Translations under genes and position numbers: made by a program
DNA from: Cyclaneusma minus
Lineage: Eukaryota > Ascomycota > Leotiomycetes > Marthamycetales > Marthamycetaceae
Assembly: GCA_037179335.1 (NCBI GenBank)
Contig: JAKZHN010000011.1
Coordinates: 402,428-466,427, forward strand
Direction: 5' to 3'
Length of the DNA stretch: 64,000 bases
The notes under the pieces: generated by a model
The model's input: only the letters and a program-made list of their open reading frames with translations
The model's database searches: none
Told to the model about the DNA's origin: nothing
Shown here: positions 48,810 through 58,760 of the stretch, one piece after another
Position numbering within the stretch: the first letter of the stretch is position 1
How the letters are laid out: every line of letters begins with the position of its first letter

Positions 48810-49734
48810 TTTTTCTTTCTTTCTAAAAAGAGTTTTGGAATGAGGGTGGTTGGGGAGGTTTTTGAGATTACGTATGGAGGTGAGAATGTTTGGGTGAGTG
48901 ATCGGTGTTTGGCAAAACTGCACGGGATGGATTACTGCCGCGAGAAGGTGTGGAGATGGAGGAGATTGGGACGAGTCTGAGAGGGAGGGGAAAGGAAAGC
49001 ATATCGTACGGTCACGCCATTGTGGCAGCGCGCGTTGTGGTTAGTGTTTACAACAAGGATCCGCGTCGTAGTCTGATAGGTTCCTCGTCATCGTTTTGGC
49101 TTTGAGCGGGATAGCTAGATTGACTTGGCGAAGCATCTCACCCGCGCCTCCGTGATGAGAACCAAAGATATGTGTTTCGAAAGAAAAAGTTGCGATATTC
49201 TTGTGTATTTGTGTCTACACGATACGTTTACGAAAGAGACGAGACTTACAATGACAGTGATATAGAGGAACAGCACCAAATAGAAATGTCGAAGCCTTTC
49301 AGGTGCTCTTAGGTTTCCTTGGACCGGTACAACCAGTTCTCCCTTTTTAGGTTCGCAGGGGCGGGAACAGGAGGGGTTTGAGCCAATAGACGATTGCAGT
49401 TACCATACCTTACAGGGAGGAGCAAGAGCCAACCAAAGTTCACTCACTCAAACCCAATAAGGGAGTTGAGACGTGTAAAAAAAAAAGCACCGTTCCGCCC
49501 GCCACGTCCCGAGGGGAACCGAAGGACGAAAGCCCATGTCCAAGATGCGCTCTCCCAGTCCGAGTGACGGATGGGAGCTTGAATTGCCATAGCTTGTGCG
49601 AATAAAACAAGCTGGAGTACGTCGTTCGGTTGGCATGGGTTGACGAAAATGCTGGCAAGAGTGATTGACTTGGGGCAGGCGAGCTTACTTGAGTAAATTC
49701 CAATAGCTTGAAGACATTGGAGACAATTGTGTCT
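48810..49734. other. Intergenic region between AT-hook paralogs
   Basis: It contains the promoter of paralog 1 and the 3' flank of paralog 2. No gene or repeat is supported. A run of about 10 A lies near 49,480. Confidence 0.45.
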
Positions 49735-50367
49735 TTAGCTAGATTCTGGCATCGTGTCTGACTTGCGAGGTCTGCCTCTGCGCGTTGGCGTAGTGGTGTC
49801 AGCGGCAGAAACGGCACTATCCATGCTCTTTCGAGGCCTGCCACGTCCTCGCTTTGGCGTTGCATCTGCGGCATCTGCATCTTCGCGGATCAAGCTTGAA
49901 TCGACGCTCTTTCTCGGTCTGCTGCGTCCACGCTTAGCAGAAGATTGCCTATCCTGCTCTCTCGCAGCATGTTCGCCCTTCTTTCCCGCAGGTTCATCAG
50001 ACGCCTCCTGCTGGCCCCCGTCCTCCGCATCGTCAATCGGAGGTGGCACGTAGTAGGACACCTCCTTTCTCAACCTTCCACTCTCACGTCTTTTCGCAGG
50101 CTGCTTGTCGGAGTCTTTCTCAGGAACAACATCATCCCCCTTCTTCCGCTTCCCACCAATCACCGTCTTCCCCTTCCCCTCCGCCTTCAACCTCCTCTTC
50201 GCTTCCGGCTCCAAAACCGTCCTCAGGGCGGACTTTATGTCGGAAATGCCGATGATTGGTGAATTGAGGCAGCACACCATGCATTGGGAGGCGCCGGAGA
50301 GGGGGTTGGCACGGAGTTCGAGGTTGGAGCCGGAGCAGGTGGAGCAGGTGCCGTGGGGAGGAGGCAT
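49735..50367 (-). CDS. AT-hook protein with CxxC-CxxC finger (paralog 2)
   Basis: A shorter tandem paralog of the preceding gene, 210 aa from the ATG at 50,367. It has C8-x2-C11 and C29-x2-C32, with the shared context NPLSG...QC (paralog 1: NPLTG...QC). It has one copy of the 20-residue motif (KRRESGRLRKEVSYYVPPPI) and three AT-hooks (KRGRSRPRK, KRGRGRPRK, TRRGRPRK). It ends SDTMPESS, where paralog 1 has SESMPEFESSEDED. The long charged helix and four motif copies of paralog 1 are absent. The frame stays open upstream to 50,574, but the extra residues are low-complexity and precede the conserved finger, so the inner ATG is preferred. Likely nuclear and DNA-binding, by inference from the AT-hooks. 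Confidence 0.75.
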   Translation of the reverse strand: MPPPHGTCSTCSGSNLELRANPLSGASQCMVCCLNSPIIGISDIKSALRTVLEPEAKRRLKAEGKGKTVIGGKRKKGDDVVPEKDSDKQPAKRRESGRLRKEVSYYVPPPIDDAEDGGQQEASDEPAGKKGEHAAREQDRQSSAKRGRSRPRKSVDSSLIREDADAADATPKRGRGRPRKSMDSAVSAADTTTPTRRGRPRKSDTMPESS

Positions 50368-51430
50368 GGTTGGTGGTGGGGTGGGGTTGAAGGCGTGAAT
50401 ATGAGTGGTGTTTTGTGGACTTGGATTGAAGGAATGCTGTTTTGTTTGATGGCGGAATTGGAAGGGCTTTTGCCCTGAGAAGAGGGGCGGGGGGACGATT
50501 TTGGATGGTGAGAGACTATGTGGAAAGGAGAAAAAGAAACATTGGGGTGGACGCGTCGCGTGTGGATAAATCAAGGATCCGCGTCATAGGCCCTTGTCTA
50601 AACTGGCCCACAGCGGAGGACTCGTCGACTTGGCGAATCTCATGAAAACATGGCTTGGAACGGCAATGCTGTGTATGAATTTTGTGGGATCCTTCCGAAA
50701 TATGCTGCCTGTTCAATGTTGGATAAAAAGGTTATCTGATTTTTCGAGACAGAAGACTTGACATTTCCTCCTACCCTGTTCTCACACGCACCGTTTGTTC
50801 AAGCGGGGGTACACAATATCGGGAATTTGAGATCCTTGAATTGTTGTCGCATTCGACTATTTTGAAAACTAGAGAGCAAGGAGACACAGTGGACACCGAA
50901 GACGCCAATATCATGATGCTGCTCCGTTGACCAAGACACTCGTTTGAAAGTAAGAAAAGAGCAGGAAATCCTCCGCTTATGCCACACATCCTGGAGCCCA
51001 GCAATCTCCTAGCCTGTTGCAATCTTGGGGTTCGAATTGTGATGTCGTGTCGTTCCAGCTGGGTCGGAAGCATTGCGTGGATGGTACTCGTTTGTTCTCT
51101 TGGGCGAGATCTCGATGAGCGAGAAGGAGGTAAGGTCGCTGAAACCGTAGAATTTCATCGAGTATGCCATGCAGAACCTCAGGATCAGGTCCAATAAGAC
51201 GCCCGCCATGCCGTACTGCGAATGTAGCTTGGGATCCAACCGTATGCGAAAAGAGAGCATCACGTCATCGTATCATCAGTTCCCCGTCCTCATCCAGCTC
51301 GTTGCTCACAACCACCGCATTCGTAGGCATCTTGGGAAAGGTTCATAGACGGACAGGCTCTGGCAGAAAGCCCAAGCGGATGGAAAATTCGGATTGGTAT
51401 CATAAGAGTCGCTTGAAGGAGTTGACAAGG
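50368..51430. other. Intergenic region
   Basis: No supported gene. Minus-strand frames at 50,771-51,073 and 51,009-51,263 look like chance. It serves as the 5' flank of AT-hook paralog 2 and the 3' flank of RUB1. Confidence 0.45.
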
Positions 51431-51851
51431 CTATGCACATCCGCCACGCAGCGCCAGAACCAGATGCAGAGTGGCGCCTCCCTCGAGTCCGTATTCTGCG
51501 GCAGTCTTCTCATCGACCCTGTGATGTGCCAAGGTTAGAGAAAACAGTGTGTTGAGTTGGAAATCTGAAGGGGGAAGGAGTGGGCTGTTGCATTGGGCTG
51601 GGGTGATGGTGAGGATGAGGGCGATGACTTACATCTGCTTACCCCCGAAGATCAGACGCTGCTGAACTGGCGGAATCCCCTCCTTCTCCTCCACTTTCTC
51701 CTTGATCTGCGCCACCTACTTGCACATCAGCCTACTGTTCCTTCATTGTCGTGAAGATGGTCGCGGGGGTCCGGCTGGAACGTACCTTGTAGGCAGGCTC
51801 GATGTCCAGCTCGATCTCCTTCCCCGTGAGCGTTCTGACCTTGATTAACAT
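51431..51851 (-). CDS. RUB1: Ubiquitin-like modifier RUB1/NEDD8
   Basis: Three exons on the minus strand (51,851-51,786; 51,715-51,633; 51,518-51,431) give a 78-aa precursor; introns are 70 and 114 bp, all GT-AG. Exon 1 encodes MLIKVRTLTGKEIELDIEPA then YK. Exon 2 encodes VAQIKEKVEEKEGIPPVQQR then LIFGGKQM. Exon 3 encodes VDEKTAAEYGLEGGATLHLV then LALRGGCA. Family knowledge: this is NEDD8, not ubiquitin, as shown by Ala rather than Arg at the position just before the LRGG tail (LALRGG) and the AAEYGLEGG stretch. It is cleaved after the diglycine (removing Cys-Ala) and attached to cullins through the APP-BP1/UBA3 and Ubc12 cascade. Length is normal. Start fixed by the universal MLIKV. Confidence 0.96.
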
Positions 51852-52118
51852 CTTGGCGGTTTTGCTTGTCGAGAAGATGCTTTGGTATTTCCTTGAGTAG
51901 ATCGTAGGTGGTGGTTTTGATCGGAGGAAGACTGTGTGAGGTTTGTCAGAGATGTCGATACGTTGGAGTTTGGAGGGTCGCGCTGGAGGGGTTTTGGCGA
52001 TGGACGTGGTCCGTGCGCACCTGCCACAGAGCCACCTAATGCTCCCCAGCAGCGTCTGCGAATCTCCAACTTCACTCTCTCCCAAACACGAATTCTCAAC
52101 AATCCAGGAATCTCCAAC

Positions 52119-52436
52119 TTACGTGCAATAATACCTTCGAAATTCTTCAGCCGGTACTGATTCTCTCAGATATCCCTTTCTCTGTTTTGTAATGAGCAGC
52201 GCATCTCGCAGCTCTCTATTCGCTCGGTTTTCCAGGATCAGATTCCTATTCTCCAGGTCCAGGCTCGCGTCCCTGCTGCTCTCCTTGCTGCTTTCTTCCG
52301 ACCCCAGCTCCTCGACGATGGCGGCAAATCTGACGCTTTTGACTGATGGGGCACTGCCCCTCCGTGCCTCTCGAAGATGCTCTCTGTTTTGCGATGGGGT
52401 CCACATGGATGGCGTTTCACGTCGGCGGGCGGCCAT
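52119..52436 (-). CDS. Hypothetical small protein, Arg-rich with coiled-coil-like segment
   Basis: A 105-codon frame upstream of RUB1 on the same strand, 267 bp from its ATG. I do not recognise it. The first 30 residues are Arg-rich (MAARRRETPS...REARRG). A Ser/Glu stretch and a heptad-like segment (LDLENRNLILENRANRELRD) follow. The balanced, non-repetitive composition is better than most chance frames nearby. It might instead be part of a spliced gene, since a GTAAGT donor overlaps its last codons (about 52,119-52,125). Confidence 0.35.
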   Translation of the reverse strand: MAARRRETPSMWTPSQNREHLREARRGSAPSVKSVRFAAIVEELGSEESSKESSRDASLDLENRNLILENRANRELRDALLITKQRKGYLRESVPAEEFRRYYCT

Positions 52437-53604
52437 GAGGTTGATGGGTGTTGGAACTCATGATCTGTGAGAATTGTGGCTTGCTTACGATATGTAACTG
52501 AGTCTACGGAGTGGCTGCTGTTGCTGAGACAAGTGAGTGAGCCGAAGAGTAGGTTCCAGTGGGATCTCTCTTTGTTTTGCAGAAGTCTATGAAACGATAT
52601 CCAGATGTTGAGTATGTCTGGTACCTCGAATGAAGGAGCTGGGACTGGCAATATGACAGCTTACTAGTGTTGAGGCTGCATGGAACTACAAGTGTCGTTG
52701 GAGTCAAAAGGCATTTCGAAGGCGCCTTCTTCCGGGCCAGTCAAGTCATGAAGAATCCCGGGGGCGGGAGGATTGGGAGACATTATGCATGGCTCGGAGT
52801 CATACTATATTGGTTTACCAAGTTTCCGAGTTGGCAACCTTTTCTTGGACTTATTTCTTTCTATGCAGTTTGCTGGAAGTTGTCTTGGGTTCCATGTGTC
52901 TACGAAACTGACATCTCTTGTCTGGGCTGGGGTCCGAAGTGGAAGGTGGAATTTCATTGTTGTTACAGGAGAGGACAAAAGGTAAATCATCGCAAACTAT
53001 CAGCTTTCCCCCGATAGCAAGGACTGTTTAGTTGCAGCTCAAGCGTCGAGCAAGTTGCTAAACACGGGTGCAACGAAAAGCCATGTTGGTCAGATTTCCT
53101 GATTGGAACTAATGCAACTCTTGAGGTCCCTTGCAGGTCAAATGATCAGAGACGGTCAAAAGCTGGGTTTGCTTGAGGCACAGTCACCAATATATTGATT
53201 TCCAGAAGCGAATACGAGTTTTAGGCAATTGACATTTCAGGGTGGCCGTTGACACGCTACCATACATTTTCGAGGCCCAGTGCAAGCACGGAACGATAAC
53301 CAAGTCTGATATTCCTGGTCCACTGGTGCTTCCATCATGCTTTCGCACTTGAAATTTGAGACACGAGGAGGCATTCCGTGTCCTGAGCAGCGTACTTCTC
53401 CAAAAACGGAATTCGGAAATCCTTCGGGATGAGACGGGCGAAGTTGTTGCGTATTACCGCAGCTGCAGTCCGGATTGTTACATTGAATGGTGACTGGCAT
53501 GTCTCCGAGCAGGCGTCGTGGATGTTGATCGCTAAATCAGTCTTCGCGGCAAAACAGTGAGGTTCGTCTGGACTGGCCGCGGTGGAAGGATAGTCTGACC
53601 GAGG
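52437..53604. other. Intergenic region
   Basis: No supported gene. Minus-strand frames at 53,237-53,500 and 53,335-53,646 have no recognisable domain, and the second runs into the MITE end. Confidence 0.4.
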
Positions 53605-53606
53605 TA

Positions 53607-53818
53607 CAGTGGGACGACAAAAGTCTGAACCCCCTTCCTGTCTCAAACGTGTGGCAGTAGTCAGCTATGTACTGAAATCTTTACAATGTTCAAGAATATT
53701 CCCACTCATTGGGGATTTTCCCAATTACTTGGGATATTCCCAACCACTGGGGATATTTCCAATTACTGCGAATATTCCTAAATATTGAAGGGGGGTTCAG
53801 ACTTTTGTCGCATGACTG
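53607..53818. mobile_element. MITE of Tc1/mariner type, 212 bp
   Basis: The ends form terminal inverted repeats of 31-32 bp. The left starts CAGTGGGACGACAAAAGTCT (53,607) and runs on through gaacccccttc to 53,637. The right, read on the minus strand from 53,818, starts CAGTCATGCGACAAAAGTCT and runs on through gaaccccccttc to 53,787. Differences are confined to four bases and one extra C. A TA dinucleotide flanks each end (53,605-53,606 and 53,819-53,820), and CAGT termini with TA duplications are typical of Tc1/mariner elements. The interior is noncoding and contains four to five degenerate copies of TTGGGATATTCCCAA-like repeats (53,695-53,785). Confidence 0.85.
53695..53785. repeat. Short palindromic tandem repeats inside the MITE
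   Basis: Units of about 18-20 bp such as TTGGGATATTCCCAACCACT and TTGGGGATTTTCCCAATTACT recur about four times. Each is nearly self-complementary (GGGATATTCCC), so the tract can form several small hairpins. Confidence 0.75.
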
Positions 53819-54111
53819 TATCGGCGTTTGTGCTTGGATTCGGGAGATGCGAGAAGAGAAGTCGTCTTGTCTGGGGTTGGGCTGCTGCACATTCTCCTTC
53901 CTTCCGGCACCTTGCTCGCCTTTTTCTTTTTTGGCACCTTGCCTTCCCTTCTTCTACTTCTCCCGCTCTCAAAAGTTTCTCTTGAGCTCCCGTGTCCACT
54001 CGTCTCCGCTTTCTACATATTTCTCTTTCTATCCCTCCCTTTACTGTCCCAGTTCCTCTTGGCTATTGCAAGTTGTCGAAGTGCATCTGCCGCGTCCGCT
54101 TCCTCTAGGTA

Positions 54112-55019
54112 TTATGCAGACTGGAGCGGTGTTCTGCCCATGTTATCCAGCAGTGTATGGTCTGCTCCTCTCAGCAACAAATACCATATGACCTCCACAT
54201 TTCCCTCTCGTGCTGCATAATGAAGAAGCGTCCCCGGCCCGAACCGTTCGTCGTCGCAGTACCGATCTGTGTCATCCATTGCCTCAATTTCATTTATCGG
54301 AAGGCCTTTGTCTAGGAGCATACAGACAAGTTCAACAATATCATTGTACTGACAGCCTCTGGACCGCACAGCCTCATGGAGAAGGTGGCCTTTTTCGACG
54401 CTTCCGCCTCGTTCGAATAAGTATTTGATTGTATCAAGTGATGCTCTGTACATAGCAGCAACCATCGGAGTAGTTTTATCAGAGCCTTCGGACGTGTTTG
54501 GGTCGGCCCCGTGATCGAGAAGCCATTCAACCCATTCTCTGTGGCGACAAAGTTGGCTAAAAACTTGTCAGCAAGTGAGTATGGTGCTTGTATAACGGGA
54601 AAACATTACCCCAAAGCGGTTCCCTGTGGATATATACTACGCGCCAAGTTGGGACTCCAGGAATTGATATCCCAGCCGTTATCAAGGAAAATTTGGAAGG
54701 TTTCGATCAATGGACACCAGATTGCTTCTTAAACTAAGTCTTGATTGACTTTGCAGACGCCCATGCAAAAGAAGTAGGAGACTACCTCTGTATTGTACCA
54801 ATTGATGGCATTTCTGACTGATGTGTAGAGGCTGTCCATCTGGACTTTGCCGGTTTTAGGATCCGGTATCTGAGTCGAGAGCCACTGGGAAAAGAGTCGG
54901 TGAACCTCTTGCAGCTTCCCTTGAATGCTCGCAACCTCTAGGCGCTTGACCAGATCTCTGTCGTCCGGGGGCCCTGAAGGCGCTCCCTTCCGGGAGATTA
55001 CTGGTAGGGGTGCGGACAT
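54112..55019 (-). pseudogene. Ankyrin-repeat protein with in-frame stop (paralog 1)
   Basis: Exons 55,019-54,610 and 54,556-54,112 join across a 53-bp intron (GTAATG...TTTTTAG) to a frame of 285 codons, broken by TAA at 54,729-54,731. The frame continues on both sides with clear similarity to the intact neighbour at 56,022-57,077. LEVASIQGKLQEVHRLFSQW lies before the stop. EAIWCPLIETFQIFLDNGWD and EWVEWLLDHGADPN lie after it. The C-terminal half holds about three ankyrin repeats (DTIKYLFERGGSVEKGHLLH, GTLLHYAAREGNVEVIWYLL, RGADHTLLDNMGRTPLQSA). Ankyrin repeats bind proteins; the partner is unknown. The stop replaces the residue that is Asn in the paralog. No splice alternative removes it in frame. 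It may be a real nonsense mutation or a sequence error. Confidence 0.75.
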
Positions 55020-56021
55020 CGTGGTGGTGAAGATGGTATGGCTCCGCTGACAGGGCAAAAACCAGCATAGCAGTGCGTGTCCCACGCGAAATTCGGAACA
55101 GTTACCAGGTAAGACCTTCTTCGGCAAGTCTATACCCAACGCCTCCGAACCATCCTTCGTATTTCGGGATCATCGACAGTGTTGGGGGTTGGAAAGTGCT
55201 GGTCCGTTGTCAAACGGGCTTCTCGGACTTGGTGTTGCGTGAGCTGGATCCAATGTGTCAGCTATTAGTCAGCTAGAGTCCTATATTGCGTGAGAGTGAG
55301 AGCTTTGGTTCTGTTAGGCACGGCAGGGATCAAATATAGCGTAGTCAATGATATTGTATTGACGTGCCAAGCACGAGAATATATATCTGGTGCCAAGCTT
55401 TAACGCCAAGCTATTTAATCTAGAGGAAGGCTACCAAGTGACTAATAAATTCTTATCTCCTAAGTCGTTTCTCTGCTTCTGCCATTCCTCCTTGTAATAC
55501 CCTTTTTTTCGTCTGCCTAGTAATCCCAAAACACAATTCAAAATCCACCCCTCTCGGTAAGGGCTTGGCAAGTGTGTTCAAGACTGAAAGCTAGTACCTA
55601 TGGAATGGCTAAGATCGCCACGCCTCGTCTTACGGTATCCTAGCCTTTATGTCAACCTGCTCGTCACGGGCGATGTACGAATGACAGAAAGAACTGCTTG
55701 TTTGGCGTAAGCAGCCTTTTATTCAGTCGGGGCTCCTTTTCACTTCTGCCTGCCCGTAGTCCAACTTTTCCTTCCCTAGAAGTGGGAAGAGATTGTGAAA
55801 AAGGACCTCCAAGCTGTGTCTGTCTAGCTACGCAAAGAGCAGATAACTATGCTCAGGGATGTCTGAGGGTGAAAGTCGAGACACTTGACAGCTTTTGAAT
55901 TGATAAAAATGAGGAAGGAAAAAATAAAGGGGACTCAGAGCGACATGGTCAATTTCCTTCACTAACTCGTCCCACATAAGACCACCACGTTGATATCCAT
56001 TCTCCACGCCATCCATGCCTT
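55020..56021. other. Intergenic region between ankyrin paralogs
   Basis: No gene supported. The stretch 55,307-55,540 begins TGTTAGGCACGGCAGGGATC and has the AT-then-pyrimidine texture of a fungal solo LTR, but no clear end or target duplication was found. Confidence 0.4.
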
Positions 56022-57077
56022 CTAGCTGTTCCTCGCTCTCTTCCTCCTTTGCCTCCCGTCCCTCGGTGCCTCTCCACTCTCCCCTTCACTCTCCGGTTTC
56101 TTCTCGAAAAGCCGAATCGCAATTGCCACCGCCTTCTGGTCATGGGACTCTGCATATTCAAGTGCTGTTCGTCCTTCGCGATCCCGAATTGTACAATCCG
56201 CCCCTCTCGACAGTAAATACCGGACAATCTGAACACGTCCGTGTCGCGCTGCCAAATAGAGGGGTGTCCCTCGTGCGAGACAACCTATTTTATCTGACCC
56301 ATCCTTCGATTCCCATCTTTCCCCGATACCGTTAATTGGGACGCCTTTGTCTAGGAGTAGACCGACAAGCTTAACAGCGTCGGGACCATCTTGTCTCCCC
56401 ACAGCATTGTGGAGCAGGTTGCCTTTGTCGACGCTACCGCCTTTTTCAAAGAAAAGCATGATCGTATCGAGCGACGCTTTCCGTATAGCTACTGATAGTG
56501 GAGTGTCAAAGGATAACTCCTTAACAAAAGTTGCGTTCGGGTCAGCACCATGGTCAAGAAACCACTCCGCTAGTGCTTTGTCGTCACAAATATGGCTAAA
56601 CTGTCCGTCAGCATAAAATGAAATTTTTATAGAGTCAGTCAAATCTCACCCTAATGGCGTCGTGAAGGGTCCTTTCTCAAGAGAAATATATTTATTGATA
56701 TTCCAGCCGTAATAGAGAAACACCTTGAATATATCAGGAGATCGAGCTTCAATCGCCTCATTTACCGCACCCTCACAGTAGCGCCAACCCCCATGGACGT
56801 GCATGACGTGCATAGACAAGAGACAGGAAAGAACAGTTGGATGGTGATGCCGTATAGCTTCTATCACTGCACCCGAGAAGCAAGTTTCCCACTGCGAAAG
56901 GATTTTGTGAACGTCTTCCAGGCGCCCTTCAGCGCTCGCAACTTCGAGCTGGGCCGCATTTGCCATTTGAGAATTGATGTGTCCGTCAGACTGCGGCGGC
57001 GGTGCGAGCTGCCTTATTGCTGGGCGTTTTTTCTTGGGCAGAGGGGAGTCCTGCAGTGTATTTGATTCCTCGGACAT
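56022..57077 (-). CDS. Ankyrin-repeat protein (paralog 2)
   Basis: Exons 57,077-56,650 and 56,595-56,022 join across a 54-bp intron (GTGAGA...GTTTAG) to give 333 aa. The intron is at the same position and phase as in paralog 1. The N-terminus has a basic Lys/Pro patch (PLPKKKRPAIRQLAPPP). A helical region follows (LEVASAEGRLEDVHKILSQW), then four to five ankyrin repeats: the segment with EAIEARSPDIFKVFLYYGWN, ALAEWFLDHGADPN, TPLSVAIRKASLDTIMLFFE with KGGSVDKGNLLH, GTPLYLAARHGRVQIVRYLL, and RGADCTIRDREGRTALEYAE. The tail is basic (RQRRKRARNS). It is probably a soluble protein-binding adaptor; nothing shows an enzymatic domain. The pair is a local tandem duplication. Confidence 0.82.
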
Positions 57078-57806
57078 GGTACTGAAGGTGAGCGGACGTG
57101 ATCGCTAAAGTTGGAGATATTGGAGAGCATGCACACTCAGGTTTTCGAACAGCGGATGCATCAAGTGATATAACAGGAAACGAGGGTGGCCAGCTGCCGA
57201 CTTGTGAGCACTCCCAATTGGGTAACCCGGTATATACTTCAAACGGCGGAATCTCGTTCGCGAAAGCCCCAACAGCCAAGAGTTTCCCCCGAGAGTCTCT
57301 ACCCGACGTCCCCAAACTCTCCTTCGGAATCATGGAAAGTGTAGGGGTTGGCTTATTGTCCAGCCACTTTTTTGATGTGCGGACTTGCTTCATGTTCTTT
57401 CGCTGCCTAATGGTATCGAAGCTTAATTTAAGCTCCGCGTTTCTCGCCAAGGGAACTAATTGTTAAATGAGTCAAAGATGAACCTAGAAAATGATCTGAC
57501 AGAGCTACTGCTCTGGTTGCAGGCTGAGGCAGCGAGCGACTGCCTACGGGTCACATGGGACTTGATCCAGGGGCAGCGTCTTCAGACGCCTGGAAGATCA
57601 CTAGACATGGGTCATGGATGATGATACAGGTGTAGAGATATTTGAGTCCCATGCTTTCACTACCAGATCCTCTGAGTGCAATTCATCCATGTGATGGTAG
57701 GCAAGATCGAGCGAGAGGGGTCTGCGTACATTAAATGCTGCAGATTTTAGGCCGTCAGAAACACACCAGGTTTAGGAGCAAATTAGGTCAACTCATCCTG
57801 ATTCAC
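57078..57806. other. Intergenic region
   Basis: No supported gene. Frames at 56,986-57,450 (minus) and 57,098-57,466 (plus) overlap each other and the ankyrin promoter and show no domain. Confidence 0.45.
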
Positions 57807-58760
57807 TTAGACTCGGAGCATTGGAGCCCCGTCCACTGATCTTTCCACCTTTTCGCTAACCTCCCTGACAGCAGGCCTTTCCACAATCCTCTGGAACCAT
57901 TTCTTGATATGTGGGTATTCATTCAAGTTGCCACCGAGACTTTTGAAAAGCCAGTGGGACCCAAATGGGAGATAACACAAATCGGCCACAGTAGGTCGAT
58001 CTGGAAGAGCAACGAAGTTTTGATTATCGTGCGATAGTCTCTGTTCGAGAAGATCCCGATCCAAGGGAAGATATTTGCGAAAACTGCATTCCACGTCAGT
58101 TATCTCTAAAAGCTGTCAATCTTGAAATTATGGAAGGTGTCTCATAGTCAGATATCGCCAAACTTTCAGCTTCATTCTCAGACGGAATCGTAGCAGATGA
58201 ACTGAAAGAAGCACGTACATTTCGGCACCTTGAGAAGTCAACTTGCCCTCGCGATTGGTGATGCGCTCCACTGAACCCCCTAGGCATGTGCGGTGATAGT
58301 TGGCGATCCAGGTCAGCACTTCTGTCTTCTCCCAGGCAGTCCTTCCATTCCAAGCGCCATCAGTACCGAACTTCTTGGCAAGGTATTGGAGGCAGACTAC
58401 TGGTTCAGAAACGATCACGTCTTTGCCAGTGTCAAGATGTTTGTCCTTCATGAGTATCTCTTCGTCGCCTCTTTCAATCACGGAGACGACGTAGGGAATT
58501 TAAAGCTCTTCCACCAGAACCAGTGCCTGGAAATTGAAGAAGGCTTTGAGGTCGGGATCTGCTCAGATTAGTACGTATTATTAACGCGAATAGGAATGCG
58601 CTTGTGTTTTACCTTTGTGAGCGTACAGAATGACTCTGCCATCATACTCGAGGTCTCCGTGAACAACCTCAATGTCGGGTTTCTGTTGCACGGTCATCGA
58701 TGCTTCTCCCTGAGCAAGCTTGATGTCGGATTTCTGTTGCGCAGCTGTCGAGGTACCCAT
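57807..58760 (-). pseudogene. Glutathione S-transferase with in-frame stop
   Basis: Exons 58,760-58,613, 58,558-58,219 and 58,083-57,807 with introns of 54 and 135 bp give a 255-codon frame with all junctions in phase. It is interrupted by TAA at 58,500-58,502 (codon 69). Before the stop: DGRVILYAHKDPDLKAFFNF then QALVLVEEL. After it: IPYVVSVIERGDEEILMKDK and IVSEPVVCLQYLAKKFG, the thioredoxin-fold end with the conserved S-E-P-type glutathione-binding loop. Exon 3 holds the alpha-helical C domain (DRPTVADLCYLPFGSHWLFK, EYPHIKKWFQRIVERPAV). Family knowledge: cytosolic fungal GSTs conjugate glutathione to electrophiles. The stop falls in the EELxIPY motif that is otherwise intact. Residues 5-30 contain a twofold QQKxDI repeat. 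One base change would explain the stop; error or recent loss cannot be told apart here. Confidence 0.8.

Noticed and set aside
54729..54790. A 52-bp GT-AG intron that might remove the ankyrin stop
   Set aside because: Removing it shifts the frame away from the conserved ankyrin sequence that follows.
58450..58515. A 50-bp GT-AG intron that might remove the GST stop
   Set aside because: It would delete the conserved IPYxV segment and shift the frame.
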